Source: Duncaniella sp. (GTDB lineage Bacteria > Bacteroidota > Bacteroidia > Bacteroidales > Muribaculaceae). Taken from it: a stretch of 64,000 nucleotides of DNA. Positions 42,274-50,177 of the stretch are shown one piece after another. The notes beneath the pieces were generated by a model, which searched no databases, was not told where the DNA came from, and saw nothing but the letters and a program-made list of their open reading frames with translations. The stretch lies in the NCBI GenBank assembly GCA_029060405.1, contig JAIDUB010000073.1, forward strand, positions 1-64,000, read 5' to 3'. Each line of letters starts with the position of its first letter. The first letter of the stretch is position 1. The translations under genes were made by a program, and so were the position numbers.

Positions 42274-43749
42274 ATGGCATTCTCAAGTTCAGCCTCGATA
42301 AATTTCCGCGTGCTATTCAGGGTGATAGGATGGCTTCTGCTTATAGAGAGCATCTTCCTTGTGGTGCCTCTCGTCACCGCAATCATCTATCATGAGAGCG
42401 ACTGGGTGGCATTCACCGTGGCGCTCGGAGCCACACTTGCCGCCGGCCTTTGCATGACCTCATTCATCCGCCCGCGCAGCAACAGCATGCGCAAGCGCGA
42501 GGGATTTCTGCTCACGGCATTGGTGTGGGTTTTCTTCTCGATATTCGGCATGATACCCTTCATGCTCATGCAGGAACCCCTCGATCTCTCCGACGCATTT
42601 TTTGAAACCATGTCGGGCTTCACCACTACCGGAGCCACCGTGTTCGGCTCGATATCCCACCTGAGCCACGGCATAATAATATGGCGCTCGGTGATGCAGT
42701 GGATTGGAGGCATGGGTATAATACTGTTTACCCTCGCCGTGCTCCCTATGCTCAACAATAACGGCGGCATGCAGATGTTTAACGCCGAGGTTACAGGCAT
42801 AACCCACGACAAGCTACGTCCCCGCGTAAGCTCCACGGCCAAAGGCCTCTGGATGGTATACATAGGTCTTACCGCCGTATTGTTTCTGCTTCTGCTGGCC
42901 GGGCCGATGAATGTGTTTGAATCGCTCTGCCACGCATTCTCCACCATGAGCACAGGCGGATTCTCCACCCACGATGACTCGCTCGTGGCATGGGACAGCG
43001 ATTATGTGCTCACCGTGGTCACCATATTCATGTTTCTCGGCGGTGTCAACTTCGCCCTGATATTCCGCGCCCTCCACGGCGACCTGCGGCCGGCGTGGCA
43101 AAACGATACGTTCCGTGCCTACGTCAAGATAATCCTTGTCATGTATGTGCTTTTCACCCTATCGGTGATAGGCCACGGACAGATTTCATCGGTAAAATCC
43201 GTCACGCTCGAGCCGCTATTCATGGTAGTGTCCACCATCACGTCGACAGGCTACGTCACGACCGGATTCGGCAACTGGGGTACATTTGCTCTCGCGCTCA
43301 CTTTTGTACTCATGTTTACCGGTGCATGCGCAGGCTCTACCAGCGGCGGCGCCAAGATCGACCGCATGCTTGTGCTCGGCAAGCACTCGCGCAACGAGAT
43401 ATACCGATGCGTGCACCCCAACAATATCTACACCGTCCGCTTGAGCGGCCGGGCCATGTCGCCCGACCTTGTGTCGAAAGTCATCATCTTCCTCTGCCTC
43501 TACTGCATCATAATTTTTTCAGGTGCCATCATACTCACAGCTATGGGAGTGCCGCTGGTCGACGCATTTTTCTCGGCATTCTCCTGTATCTCCAACACCG
43601 GCTTCGACACCGCCATCACAGGCTACGGCGCGCAATACGACATCATCCCCGCCCTCGGCAAATGGGTACTCTCGCTCATAATGCTCACCGGCCGCCTCGA
43701 AGTATTCACCATCCTCCTTCTCTTCACCTCCACATTTTGGAAGAAATGA
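42274..43749 (+). CDS. trkH: Trk potassium uptake membrane subunit TrkH
   Basis: A 491-residue channel-like membrane protein with about ten hydrophobic segments and four selectivity-filter loops, visible as MSGFTTTGATVFGSI, STMSTGGFSTHDDS, STITSTGYVTTGFG and SCISNTGFDTAITG. It takes up K+ with TrkA. It is the last gene of the dxs operon. Its 3' end is followed by 35 bases and then a family-A REP, which may affect mRNA end formation. Confidence 0.95.
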   Translation: MAFSSSASINFRVLFRVIGWLLLIESIFLVVPLVTAIIYHESDWVAFTVALGATLAAGLCMTSFIRPRSNSMRKREGFLLTALVWVFFSIFGMIPFMLMQEPLDLSDAFFETMSGFTTTGATVFGSISHLSHGIIIWRSVMQWIGGMGIILFTLAVLPMLNNNGGMQMFNAEVTGITHDKLRPRVSSTAKGLWMVYIGLTAVLFLLLLAGPMNVFESLCHAFSTMSTGGFSTHDDSLVAWDSDYVLTVVTIFMFLGGVNFALIFRALHGDLRPAWQNDTFRAYVKIILVMYVLFTLSVIGHGQISSVKSVTLEPLFMVVSTITSTGYVTTGFGNWGTFALALTFVLMFTGACAGSTSGGAKIDRMLVLGKHSRNEIYRCVHPNNIYTVRLSGRAMSPDLVSKVIIFLCLYCIIIFSGAIILTAMGVPLVDAFFSAFSCISNTGFDTAITGYGAQYDIIPALGKWVLSLIMLTGRLEVFTILLLFTSTFWKK

Positions 43750-43783
43750 TCTCCCGCCCCTGCCACGTCCAACACCCGGCCCC

Positions 43784-43820
43784 TCCTGTAGGGGCGCTTC
43801 ACAGGAGCGCCCGGCAGAGC
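43784..43820 (+). repeat. REP-like palindrome, family A, copy 5
   Basis: Starts CTCCTGTAGG, stem GGGCGCTT/AGGAGCGCCC, ends GGCAGAG and carries the tail CAAAAAGGTAATTT, identical to that of copy 2. It lies 6 kb from the RAYT gene, so this family spreads away from its transposase. Confidence 0.8.
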
Positions 43821-43860
43821 AAAAAGGTAATTTCGTAGTGGCCAACCACCTTATATTCAG

Positions 43861-43946
43861 GGCTGGAAGCCCGTCGTTGTCCATAACCGCGGGTGAAGCC
43901 CGCGGACAAGTGCCCCTGAGAACTTGAGCTGCGGAGCTGCGATGTC
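43861..43946 (+). repeat. REP-like palindromes, family B, copies at the trkH-fabD gap
   Basis: Three short palindromes: GGGCTGGAAGCCC (from 43860), CCGCGGGTGAAGCCCGCGG (43887-43905) and GAGCTGCGGAGCTGC followed by GATGTC (43926-43946). The same series, with the same GTCGTTGTCC-type link, occurs inverted at 57800-57844 next to the IS200-type transposase. From 43750 to 44066 I see repeats of both families and the fabD promoter, no gene. Confidence 0.75.
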
Positions 43947-44017
43947 TTTTTAGCTTTCCCTTCGCTACCCTCAGCGGATTAACGGTTTTTTTTTGCCTCT
44001 ATATAAAAAATTATCAC

Positions 44018-44025
44018 TAACTTTG
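44018..44025 (+). promoter_or_regulatory. Predicted -7 promoter box of fabD
   Basis: TAACTTTG, 41 bases before the ATG. A TTTG at 43992-43995 is 22 bases upstream, slightly too far for an ideal -33 element. Confidence 0.6.
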
Positions 44026-44066
44026 CAGCCTGATTAATACGAAACTAAACCCGTCAAATAACAAGT

Positions 44067-44945
44067 ATGAAAGCTTATGTATTCCCCGGTCAGGGTGCTC
44101 AGTTCGTAGGCATGGGCAAAGACCTCTACGACAATAATCCCGTGGCCCGCGAAATGTTTGAGAAAGCCAACGAAATCCTCGGTTTCCGTATCACCGACAT
44201 CATGTTTGAGGGTACCGACGAAGACCTCAAGCAGACCCGCGTAACCCAGCCCGCCATCTTCCTTCACTCCGTAATACTCGCCAAGACTCTTGGCGAAGAC
44301 TTTACCCCCGACATGGTTGCCGGCCACTCGCTCGGCGAATTTTCGGCTCTGACAGCTGCCGGCGCGCTGTCGTTTGAGGACGGTCTGCGTCTCGTGTCAG
44401 CCCGTGCTCAGGCCATGCAGAAAGCCTGTGAGCTCAAGCCCTCTACTATGGCGGCAGTGCTCGCTCTCCCCGATGAGAAAGTCGAGGAAATCCTATCGAC
44501 AGTTGACGGCGTGGTTGTATGCGCCAACTACAACTGCCCCGGCCAGATCGTGATTTCGGGCGAAGTCGAGGCCATCGACGCCGCTTGCGAGAAACTTCTC
44601 GCCGCCGGTGCAAAACGCGCACTCAAGCTCAAGGTGGGCGGTGCATTCCACTCACCCGTGATGGAACCTGCACGCGAGGAACTCGCCAAGGCTATCGAAG
44701 CAACTGAGGTACACGCACCTTCAGTACCCGTATATCAGAACGTCGATGCCCTTCCCCACACCGATCCCGCCGAAATCAAGGCCAACCTCGTGGCTCAGCT
44801 CACTGCTCCCGTGCGCTGGACTCAGTCAGTCAAGAACATGGTAGCCGACGGCGCCACCGAGTTCATCGAAGTAGGCCCCGGCAAGGTACTTCAGGGACTC
44901 GTTGCCAAAATCGACCGCAACGTAGCCACTTCAGGCCGTCAGTAA
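44067..44945 (+). CDS. fabD: Malonyl-CoA:ACP transacylase
   Basis: A 292-residue enzyme that loads malonyl groups onto acyl carrier protein for fatty acid synthesis. It has the opening FPGQGAQFVGMG, nucleophile Ser in AGHSLGEFSAL, and the His of GGAFHSPVM. Length normal. It is a single gene with its own promoter and a strong terminator. Confidence 0.97.
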   Translation: MKAYVFPGQGAQFVGMGKDLYDNNPVAREMFEKANEILGFRITDIMFEGTDEDLKQTRVTQPAIFLHSVILAKTLGEDFTPDMVAGHSLGEFSALTAAGALSFEDGLRLVSARAQAMQKACELKPSTMAAVLALPDEKVEEILSTVDGVVVCANYNCPGQIVISGEVEAIDAACEKLLAAGAKRALKLKVGGAFHSPVMEPAREELAKAIEATEVHAPSVPVYQNVDALPHTDPAEIKANLVAQLTAPVRWTQSVKNMVADGATEFIEVGPGKVLQGLVAKIDRNVATSGRQ

Positions 44946-44966
44946 TAAGACATACCGAAAAATACG

Positions 44967-45000
44967 GTGCCGGCATCTCAATGATGCCGGTACTTTTTTT
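44967..45000 (+). terminator. Rho-independent terminator of fabD
   Basis: An 11-bp stem with one G-U pair (44967-44977 with 44983-44993) and a five-base loop, followed by seven T. The next gene's promoter box begins two bases later. Confidence 0.92.
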
Positions 45001-45001
45001 G

Positions 45002-45009
45002 TATATTTG
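45002..45009 (+). promoter_or_regulatory. Predicted -7 promoter box of the GH2 gene
   Basis: TATATTTG, seven bases before the ATG at 45017. The -33 region falls in the fabD terminator loop. Another near-leaderless case. Confidence 0.6.
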
Positions 45010-45016
45010 CACTGCC

Positions 45017-47968
45017 ATGAGAAATCTTATTTTTACAATTCTTGCAGCAGCCGCGCTCATATTGGGGGCGCGCGAATCGTATAACTTCAACAGCGACTGG
45101 CTGATATCTCCGGGCGACGGAGAAGGGTATGAAGCCGTGGGATTGCCCGATTCGGCATGGCGCCGGGTCACCCTGCCACGTGCATTCAATCAGGAGGAAG
45201 CATTCAGGCTGCGCATCGACGACCTCAACGACACCGTGGTATGGTATCGCAAGCATTTCCGCATGCCCGCTTCGGCAAGAGGCAAAAAGGTTTTCGCGGA
45301 ATTTGAGGGTGTGAGACAAGGCGCCGACGTATATCTCAACGGCACTCACATAGGTCTGCACGAGAACGGTGTGATGGCTTTCGGCCTCGATCTCACCCCA
45401 TACATTGACTTCGACGGTGAAAACGTGATAGCCGTGCGCACCGACAATGACTGGCATTACCACGAGCGCGCCACCGGAACGGAATTTCAGTGGAACAACA
45501 CAAATTTCAACGCCAACTATGGCGGAATACCCAAAAATGTATTTCTTCACCTGACCGATTCCGTATACCAGACACTCCCCCTGTATTCCACTCTCGGCAC
45601 CACCGGCACTTACGTCTACGCTTCCGACATTGACATTCCCTCCCGCTCGGCCACGGTAAATGTCGAGTCGGAGGTGAACAACGAAACATCTTCGCCCGCC
45701 GAAGCCGCGCTGCTGGTGAGAGTAACCGACCGCGACGGCCGCCCCGTGGCAGAATATCGTGGGGGAAATGTAATGATCCCCGCAACTTCAAGAGCCACAG
45801 TATCGGCCTCGGCTCACCTCGGCAATCTTGATTTCTGGAGTCACGACTACGGCTGTCTCTACGACGTGACATCTTCGCTCATAATCGGCGGCGACACGCT
45901 CGACCCGGTAGTTACACGCACGGGATTCCGCAAGACCCGTTTCGACGAGGGAAAAGTGTTGCTCAACGACCGGGTGATACAGTTGAAAGGATACGCGCAA
46001 CGCACATCCAACGAATGGCCCGGTGTGGGTATGTCGGTTCCACCGTGGCTCAGCGACTACTCCAACGGCCTGATGGTGGAGAGCGGTGCCAACCTCGTGA
46101 GGTGGATGCACGTGACGCCTTGGAAACAGGACGTGGAATCGTGTGACCGCGTAGGGCTTATTCAAGCCATGCCGGCAGGCGACGCCGAGAAAGATGCCGA
46201 CGGCAGGAAATGGGAACAGCGCGTGGAGCTGATGCGCGACGCCATCATCTACAACCGAAATAATCCGAGCATTCTGTTTTATGAGTGCGGCAACAAGGGG
46301 ATAACCGAATCCCACATGGCCGAGATGAAAGAGCTCCGCGACACGTATGATCCACATGGCGGCCGCGCCATAGGTTCGCGTGAGATGCTCGACAGCCACG
46401 AAGCCGAGTATGGAGGCGAGATGCTCTACATCAACAAGAGTGCCCGACAACCTGTGTGGGCCATGGAATATTGCCGCGACGAGGGATTGCGCAAGTATTG
46501 GGACGAATATTCCTACCCCTTTCATGCCGAGGGCGACGGGCCGCTCTACCGCAACGCTCCCGCCAATGAATATAATCACAATCAGGATGTATTTGCCGTT
46601 GAACTCGTGAAAAGATGGTATGATTACTACCGGGAGCGCCCGGGCTCGGGTAATCGCGTTAGTTCGGGCGGTGCAAAAATAATTTTCTCCGATACCAACA
46701 CACACTTCCGCGGTGCCGAAAATTACCGACGCAGCGGTGTGACCGACGCAATGCGTATTCCTAAAGACGGCTTTTACGCCCATCAGGTCATGTGGGGCGG
46801 CCCGGTGGATTCCGAGCTGCCGCGCACCCATATCACCGGCCACTGGAATTATCCTGACTCGACGGTTAAGCCTGTATATGTGGTCAGCAATTCTCCGGCG
46901 GTGGAACTGCTACTGAATGATTCAGTCATAGCCCTGCGCGACACTCCAGAATACGGATTCCTGTTCACGTTTCCCGACGTAAGTTTTCATCCCGGCCATC
47001 TTGTCGCAAGAGGTCTGGATATGGCGGGCAAAGAGCAGAGCCGACATGAATTATTCACCGCAGGAAATGCCGCGGCGCTGAAACTATCGCCCATGACTGC
47101 CCCGGAAGGCATGAAAGCCGACGGCGCCGATCTTGCTCTGATACAGATAGAAACGGTAGATGCCGACGGCCGACGCTGTCCGCTCGACAACCGCCTTGTC
47201 ACATTCTCCGTTTCCGGCGAAGGCGAGTGGATAGGTGGCATAGCGCAGGGGCCCGACAATTATATAGGAGCATCATCACTGCCTGTGGAATGTGGCATCA
47301 ACCGCGCCCTTGTACGCTCCACAACCACACCGGGCACCATCACCGTCACTGCTTCGGCTGAAGGATTGGAGCCGGTATCAATAGAAATCGACACACGCCG
47401 TACAGCTTGTGAAAACGGCCTGTCGGCCATAATGCCGTCCTTCGGTCTGAAAGGCAATCTCACCGCAGGTCAGGCTCCATCGACACCAACCTACTCCGAC
47501 AGGCTGATTTCCTTGCCAATAGCTTCGGCCGAAGCTGGATCCAACGGGCAAAACGCCCGCTCAAGTTTCGATGATAATGAAAATACCTCTTGGCAGAGCG
47601 ACGGCGACCTTCGCAACGCATGGATCACTTACCGTCTCGACCGTCCCGCAGCAGCATTGGAAATATGCGTGAAACTTCCGGGATGGCGGCGCCGCTCCTA
47701 TCCGGTCGAGATATATGCCGACGGCAAACTGCTCGTCAGCACCGCCACGCCCAAGACTCTTGGTTACGTGCATATCCCCCTGCCCTCACACCGGCCTGCC
47801 GGATCTTATACAATTATGCTCAAGGGGAGTGCCTCGCTCAACGATGCTTTCGGCCATATCACGGAGCTTGATGCCGCCAACAATGCCGAGTCAACCGAAT
47901 CATCAGGCCACACCCTCGGCATAGTGGAAATAGAATTTCTTTCACCTGTACACTCTCCCCATGATTGA
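45017..47968 (+). CDS. Glycoside hydrolase family 2 protein with altered acid/base site and C-terminal discoidin-like domain
   Basis: A 983-residue exported enzyme from the ATG at 45017 (signal FTILAAAALILGA); the open frame begins earlier, but that part precedes the promoter. GH2 sugar-binding and Ig-like domains lead into the barrel (about 290-600). Where most GH2 enzymes have the acid/base Glu in a GNE motif, this has GNK (K427), with a Glu four residues earlier (E423 in FYECGNK). The likely nucleophile region is VWAMEYCRDEG. Ig-like and F5/8-type (SSFDDNENTSWQSDG) domains close the protein. The substrate, probably a beta-galactoside or beta-glucuronide, is not certain. The last eight bases overlap the GNAT gene. 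Confidence 0.82.
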   Translation: MRNLIFTILAAAALILGARESYNFNSDWLISPGDGEGYEAVGLPDSAWRRVTLPRAFNQEEAFRLRIDDLNDTVVWYRKHFRMPASARGKKVFAEFEGVRQGADVYLNGTHIGLHENGVMAFGLDLTPYIDFDGENVIAVRTDNDWHYHERATGTEFQWNNTNFNANYGGIPKNVFLHLTDSVYQTLPLYSTLGTTGTYVYASDIDIPSRSATVNVESEVNNETSSPAEAALLVRVTDRDGRPVAEYRGGNVMIPATSRATVSASAHLGNLDFWSHDYGCLYDVTSSLIIGGDTLDPVVTRTGFRKTRFDEGKVLLNDRVIQLKGYAQRTSNEWPGVGMSVPPWLSDYSNGLMVESGANLVRWMHVTPWKQDVESCDRVGLIQAMPAGDAEKDADGRKWEQRVELMRDAIIYNRNNPSILFYECGNKGITESHMAEMKELRDTYDPHGGRAIGSREMLDSHEAEYGGEMLYINKSARQPVWAMEYCRDEGLRKYWDEYSYPFHAEGDGPLYRNAPANEYNHNQDVFAVELVKRWYDYYRERPGSGNRVSSGGAKIIFSDTNTHFRGAENYRRSGVTDAMRIPKDGFYAHQVMWGGPVDSELPRTHITGHWNYPDSTVKPVYVVSNSPAVELLLNDSVIALRDTPEYGFLFTFPDVSFHPGHLVARGLDMAGKEQSRHELFTAGNAAALKLSPMTAPEGMKADGADLALIQIETVDADGRRCPLDNRLVTFSVSGEGEWIGGIAQGPDNYIGASSLPVECGINRALVRSTTTPGTITVTASAEGLEPVSIEIDTRRTACENGLSAIMPSFGLKGNLTAGQAPSTPTYSDRLISLPIASAEAGSNGQNARSSFDDNENTSWQSDGDLRNAWITYRLDRPAAALEICVKLPGWRRRSYPVEIYADGKLLVSTATPKTLGYVHIPLPSHRPAGSYTIMLKGSASLNDAFGHITELDAANNAESTESSGHTLGIVEIEFLSPVHSPHD

Positions 47969-48497
47969 ACTGAAATCAGAAAATTCGGCCTCCGTGCCCG
48001 CGGGTATGGAGACAGTCTATACCGGGGCTTTTCCTCCCGAAGAGCGCCGTCCTTGGAGCGACCTGCTCCGCAGGGCCGATTCCGACCCGCGTTTCAGCCT
48101 TTACACCATAATGAGCGACGGCATCCCGGCGGGACTGATTACCGTGTGGAATCTCGGCATCGCCCGCTACGTGGAGCATTTCGCCATCGATCCAGCAATG
48201 CGGGGTGCAGGTATAGGACAGGATGTTATCAAGAAAATCATATCCATGCCGGGAGCTCCTGTAGTGCTTGAGGTTGAGTCTGAATCCACAGGCGATACCG
48301 CCCGCCGGCGCATCGGTTTCTATACACGCGCCGGACTTACGGCACATCATTTATTTTCCTACATCCAGCCGCCCTATGCACCCGGCCTCCCCGAGGTTCC
48401 CCTCACTCTCATGACCTCGTCACCCCTGCCTCTTGATGACATCACAGCGCTGCTTCACCGCGAAATCTACGGCAAAATTCAGGACGACAAGTCTTAG
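47961..48497 (+). CDS. GNAT-family N-acetyltransferase
   Basis: A 178-residue protein with a GNAT fold. The acetyl-CoA loop is HFAIDPAMRGAGIGQDVIKK, followed by VVLEVESE and the GFYTRAGL strand common in this family. Substrate unknown. It starts inside the end of the GH2 gene and is probably translated from the same mRNA; no functional link is evident. Confidence 0.85.
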   Translation: MIELKSENSASVPAGMETVYTGAFPPEERRPWSDLLRRADSDPRFSLYTIMSDGIPAGLITVWNLGIARYVEHFAIDPAMRGAGIGQDVIKKIISMPGAPVVLEVESESTGDTARRRIGFYTRAGLTAHHLFSYIQPPYAPGLPEVPLTLMTSSPLPLDDITALLHREIYGKIQDDKS

Positions 48498-48551
48498 CCA
48501 CACTGCAATTTTTAAATTATTTTAGTAATTTTCTACATAAATCAATAAAAA

Positions 48552-48579
48552 TTGCAAAATTTTCTATATCTTTGCAAAA
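48552..48579 (+). promoter_or_regulatory. znuA promoter box inside a 20-bp-phased TTGCAAAA repeat
   Basis: TATCTTTG (48567-48574) is the -7 box, 20 bases before the ATG. The octamer TTGCAAAA occurs at 48552-48559 and at 48572-48579, exactly 20 bases apart, straddling the box. A zinc-responsive repressor site is possible but unproven. Confidence 0.45.
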
Positions 48580-48594
48580 GAAATTATAGAAGTT

Positions 48595-49488
48595 ATGCGT
48601 TGTTTTAGGGTTTCCATATTGATTCTATCGCTTGCAACCGTCGTGATGGCCGTTGTGGCCGGATGCGTCAACAACACTTCCTCATCCAAGATTGTCACCG
48701 TTACGCTGCCGCCTCAGAAATATCTGGTGGAGCAGATAGCCGGCGACAATGTTGAGGTGAGATGTCTGCTTTCCAACGGCGCCAACCCCGAGACCTACGA
48801 TCCCACCGTCACCAATATGATGAATCTCGACAAGAGTATCGCTTATCTTCGCATAGGCAACGTGGGATTTGAAGAAGCAGTGCTCGAAAAGATTGCGCTT
48901 GCCAATCCCTCGCTACCCATCTACGATATATCCGACGGTATAGAGCTGATTACGGGAACTCATACACACACCCACGCCCATGCAGGAGAGACCGTGGAGC
49001 ATGTAACGCCCGATCCCCACACATGGACTTCGGTGAAAAACGCCCGCGTAATGGCTTCCAACATACTTCAGGCTCTCAAGGAAATCGACCCGGCGAATAC
49101 CGTGGAATATAACGCCAACTACGAGCGGCTGGTAAACCGTCTTGATTCGCTCGACGCTGATTTCAGCGCCCGGCTCGCCACTGCCGGACATCCCGCTTTC
49201 ATCGTGTGGCATCCGTCGCTCAGCTACCTCGCCCGTGACTACGGCCTGACCCAGATAATTGCCGGCGGAGCTGAAAACAAGGAATCATCCGTGGCAGCCG
49301 TGCGCGAGGCTATCGACAAGGCTACCGAATCGGAAGCCAAGGTATTTTTCTATCAGAAAGACATCGATACCCGCCACCTCGCCGCACTCAATTCATCAAT
49401 CAACGCTACTGAAGTCGACATCAATCCCCTCTCGGGTGACTGGGAGACCGAAATGATAAAGATTGTCGACGCTCTCACTGCAAAATGA
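48595..49488 (+). CDS. znuA: Zinc/manganese ABC transporter substrate-binding lipoprotein (ZnuA-like)
   Basis: A 297-residue lipoprotein (signal ending VVAGCVNN) of the cluster A-I metal-binding family. It shows NGANPETYDPTVTNM, a His-rich loop THTHTHAHAGETVEHV typical of zinc carriers, DPHTWTSVKNA, HPSLSYLARDYGL and a closing Asp region. It captures zinc, or manganese, in the periplasm. It overlaps the ATPase gene by four bases. No permease gene (znuB) is present in the operon. Confidence 0.9.
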   Translation: MRCFRVSILILSLATVVMAVVAGCVNNTSSSKIVTVTLPPQKYLVEQIAGDNVEVRCLLSNGANPETYDPTVTNMMNLDKSIAYLRIGNVGFEEAVLEKIALANPSLPIYDISDGIELITGTHTHTHAHAGETVEHVTPDPHTWTSVKNARVMASNILQALKEIDPANTVEYNANYERLVNRLDSLDADFSARLATAGHPAFIVWHPSLSYLARDYGLTQIIAGGAENKESSVAAVREAIDKATESEAKVFFYQKDIDTRHLAALNSSINATEVDINPLSGDWETEMIKIVDALTAK

Positions 49489-50177
49489 CTCCCGACAGCA
49501 CACTGATAACACTCTCTGACATATCGCTGCGCCGCGACAGCCGCGACATTCTCAGCGATGTGAACCTCACCGTGAACCGCGGCGACTTCATTGCCATCAC
49601 CGGGCCCAACGGCGGCGGCAAAACAACCCTTCTGCGCATATTGCTGCGCCTCATCAGTCCTACCACGGGAAAAGTGGAATACTTCAGCGGTGGCAAAGGA
49701 GTGAAAAATCTGCCCATAGGCTATCTGCCTCAGAAAAATATGGTCGACTCGCGTTTTCCCATCACTGTGGGCGAACTGATCGCATCGGGTCTGCTCGGCT
49801 GCGATAAATCAATACGATCTCAGGAAAAGACGCTCACGGCTGAAATGCTGTCGCTCGTTGGCCTCGTAGACCGTGCCGGCCAGCCCATAGGCACATTATC
49901 GGGTGGACAGTTGCAGCGCGCATTACTTGGACGCGCCCTTATCTCCAAGCCTGAAATTCTGGTGCTCGACGAGCCACTGAGCTATGTCGACAAGCAATTC
50001 GAGCACTACATCTACGATCTTCTCGATCGCCTGCGCCACACCACGACAATAATTCTCGTGTCGCATGAAATGTCGGTGATCTCGGGCATGGCGACACGCC
50101 ATTTCATTATCGACCACACGATTTCAGAATGTCATTCGCATCATCACAGCGTCCACTACGACTGTGACTGCGACTGA
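49485..50177 (+). CDS. znuC: Metal ABC transporter ATP-binding protein (ZnuC-like) with metal-binding tail
   Basis: A 230-residue ABC ATPase. Walker A GPNGGGKTT near 39, signature LSGGQLQRALLGRAL near 137 and Walker B ILVLDEPLSYVD near 157. The C-terminus is unusual: SECHSHHHSVHYDCDCD, a His/Cys/Asp-rich tail that could bind zinc. It follows znuA with a four-base overlap, and its last 22 bases overlap the convergent recQ gene. The membrane permease it must drive is not encoded nearby. Confidence 0.9.
   Translation: MTPDSTLITLSDISLRRDSRDILSDVNLTVNRGDFIAITGPNGGGKTTLLRILLRLISPTTGKVEYFSGGKGVKNLPIGYLPQKNMVDSRFPITVGELIASGLLGCDKSIRSQEKTLTAEMLSLVGLVDRAGQPIGTLSGGQLQRALLGRALISKPEILVLDEPLSYVDKQFEHYIYDLLDRLRHTTTIILVSHEMSVISGMATRHFIIDHTISECHSHHHSVHYDCDCD

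Noticed and set aside
44981..45016. Upstream in-frame start for the GH2 gene
   Set aside because: It would lie inside the fabD terminator and before the promoter box; the signal peptide begins properly at 45017.
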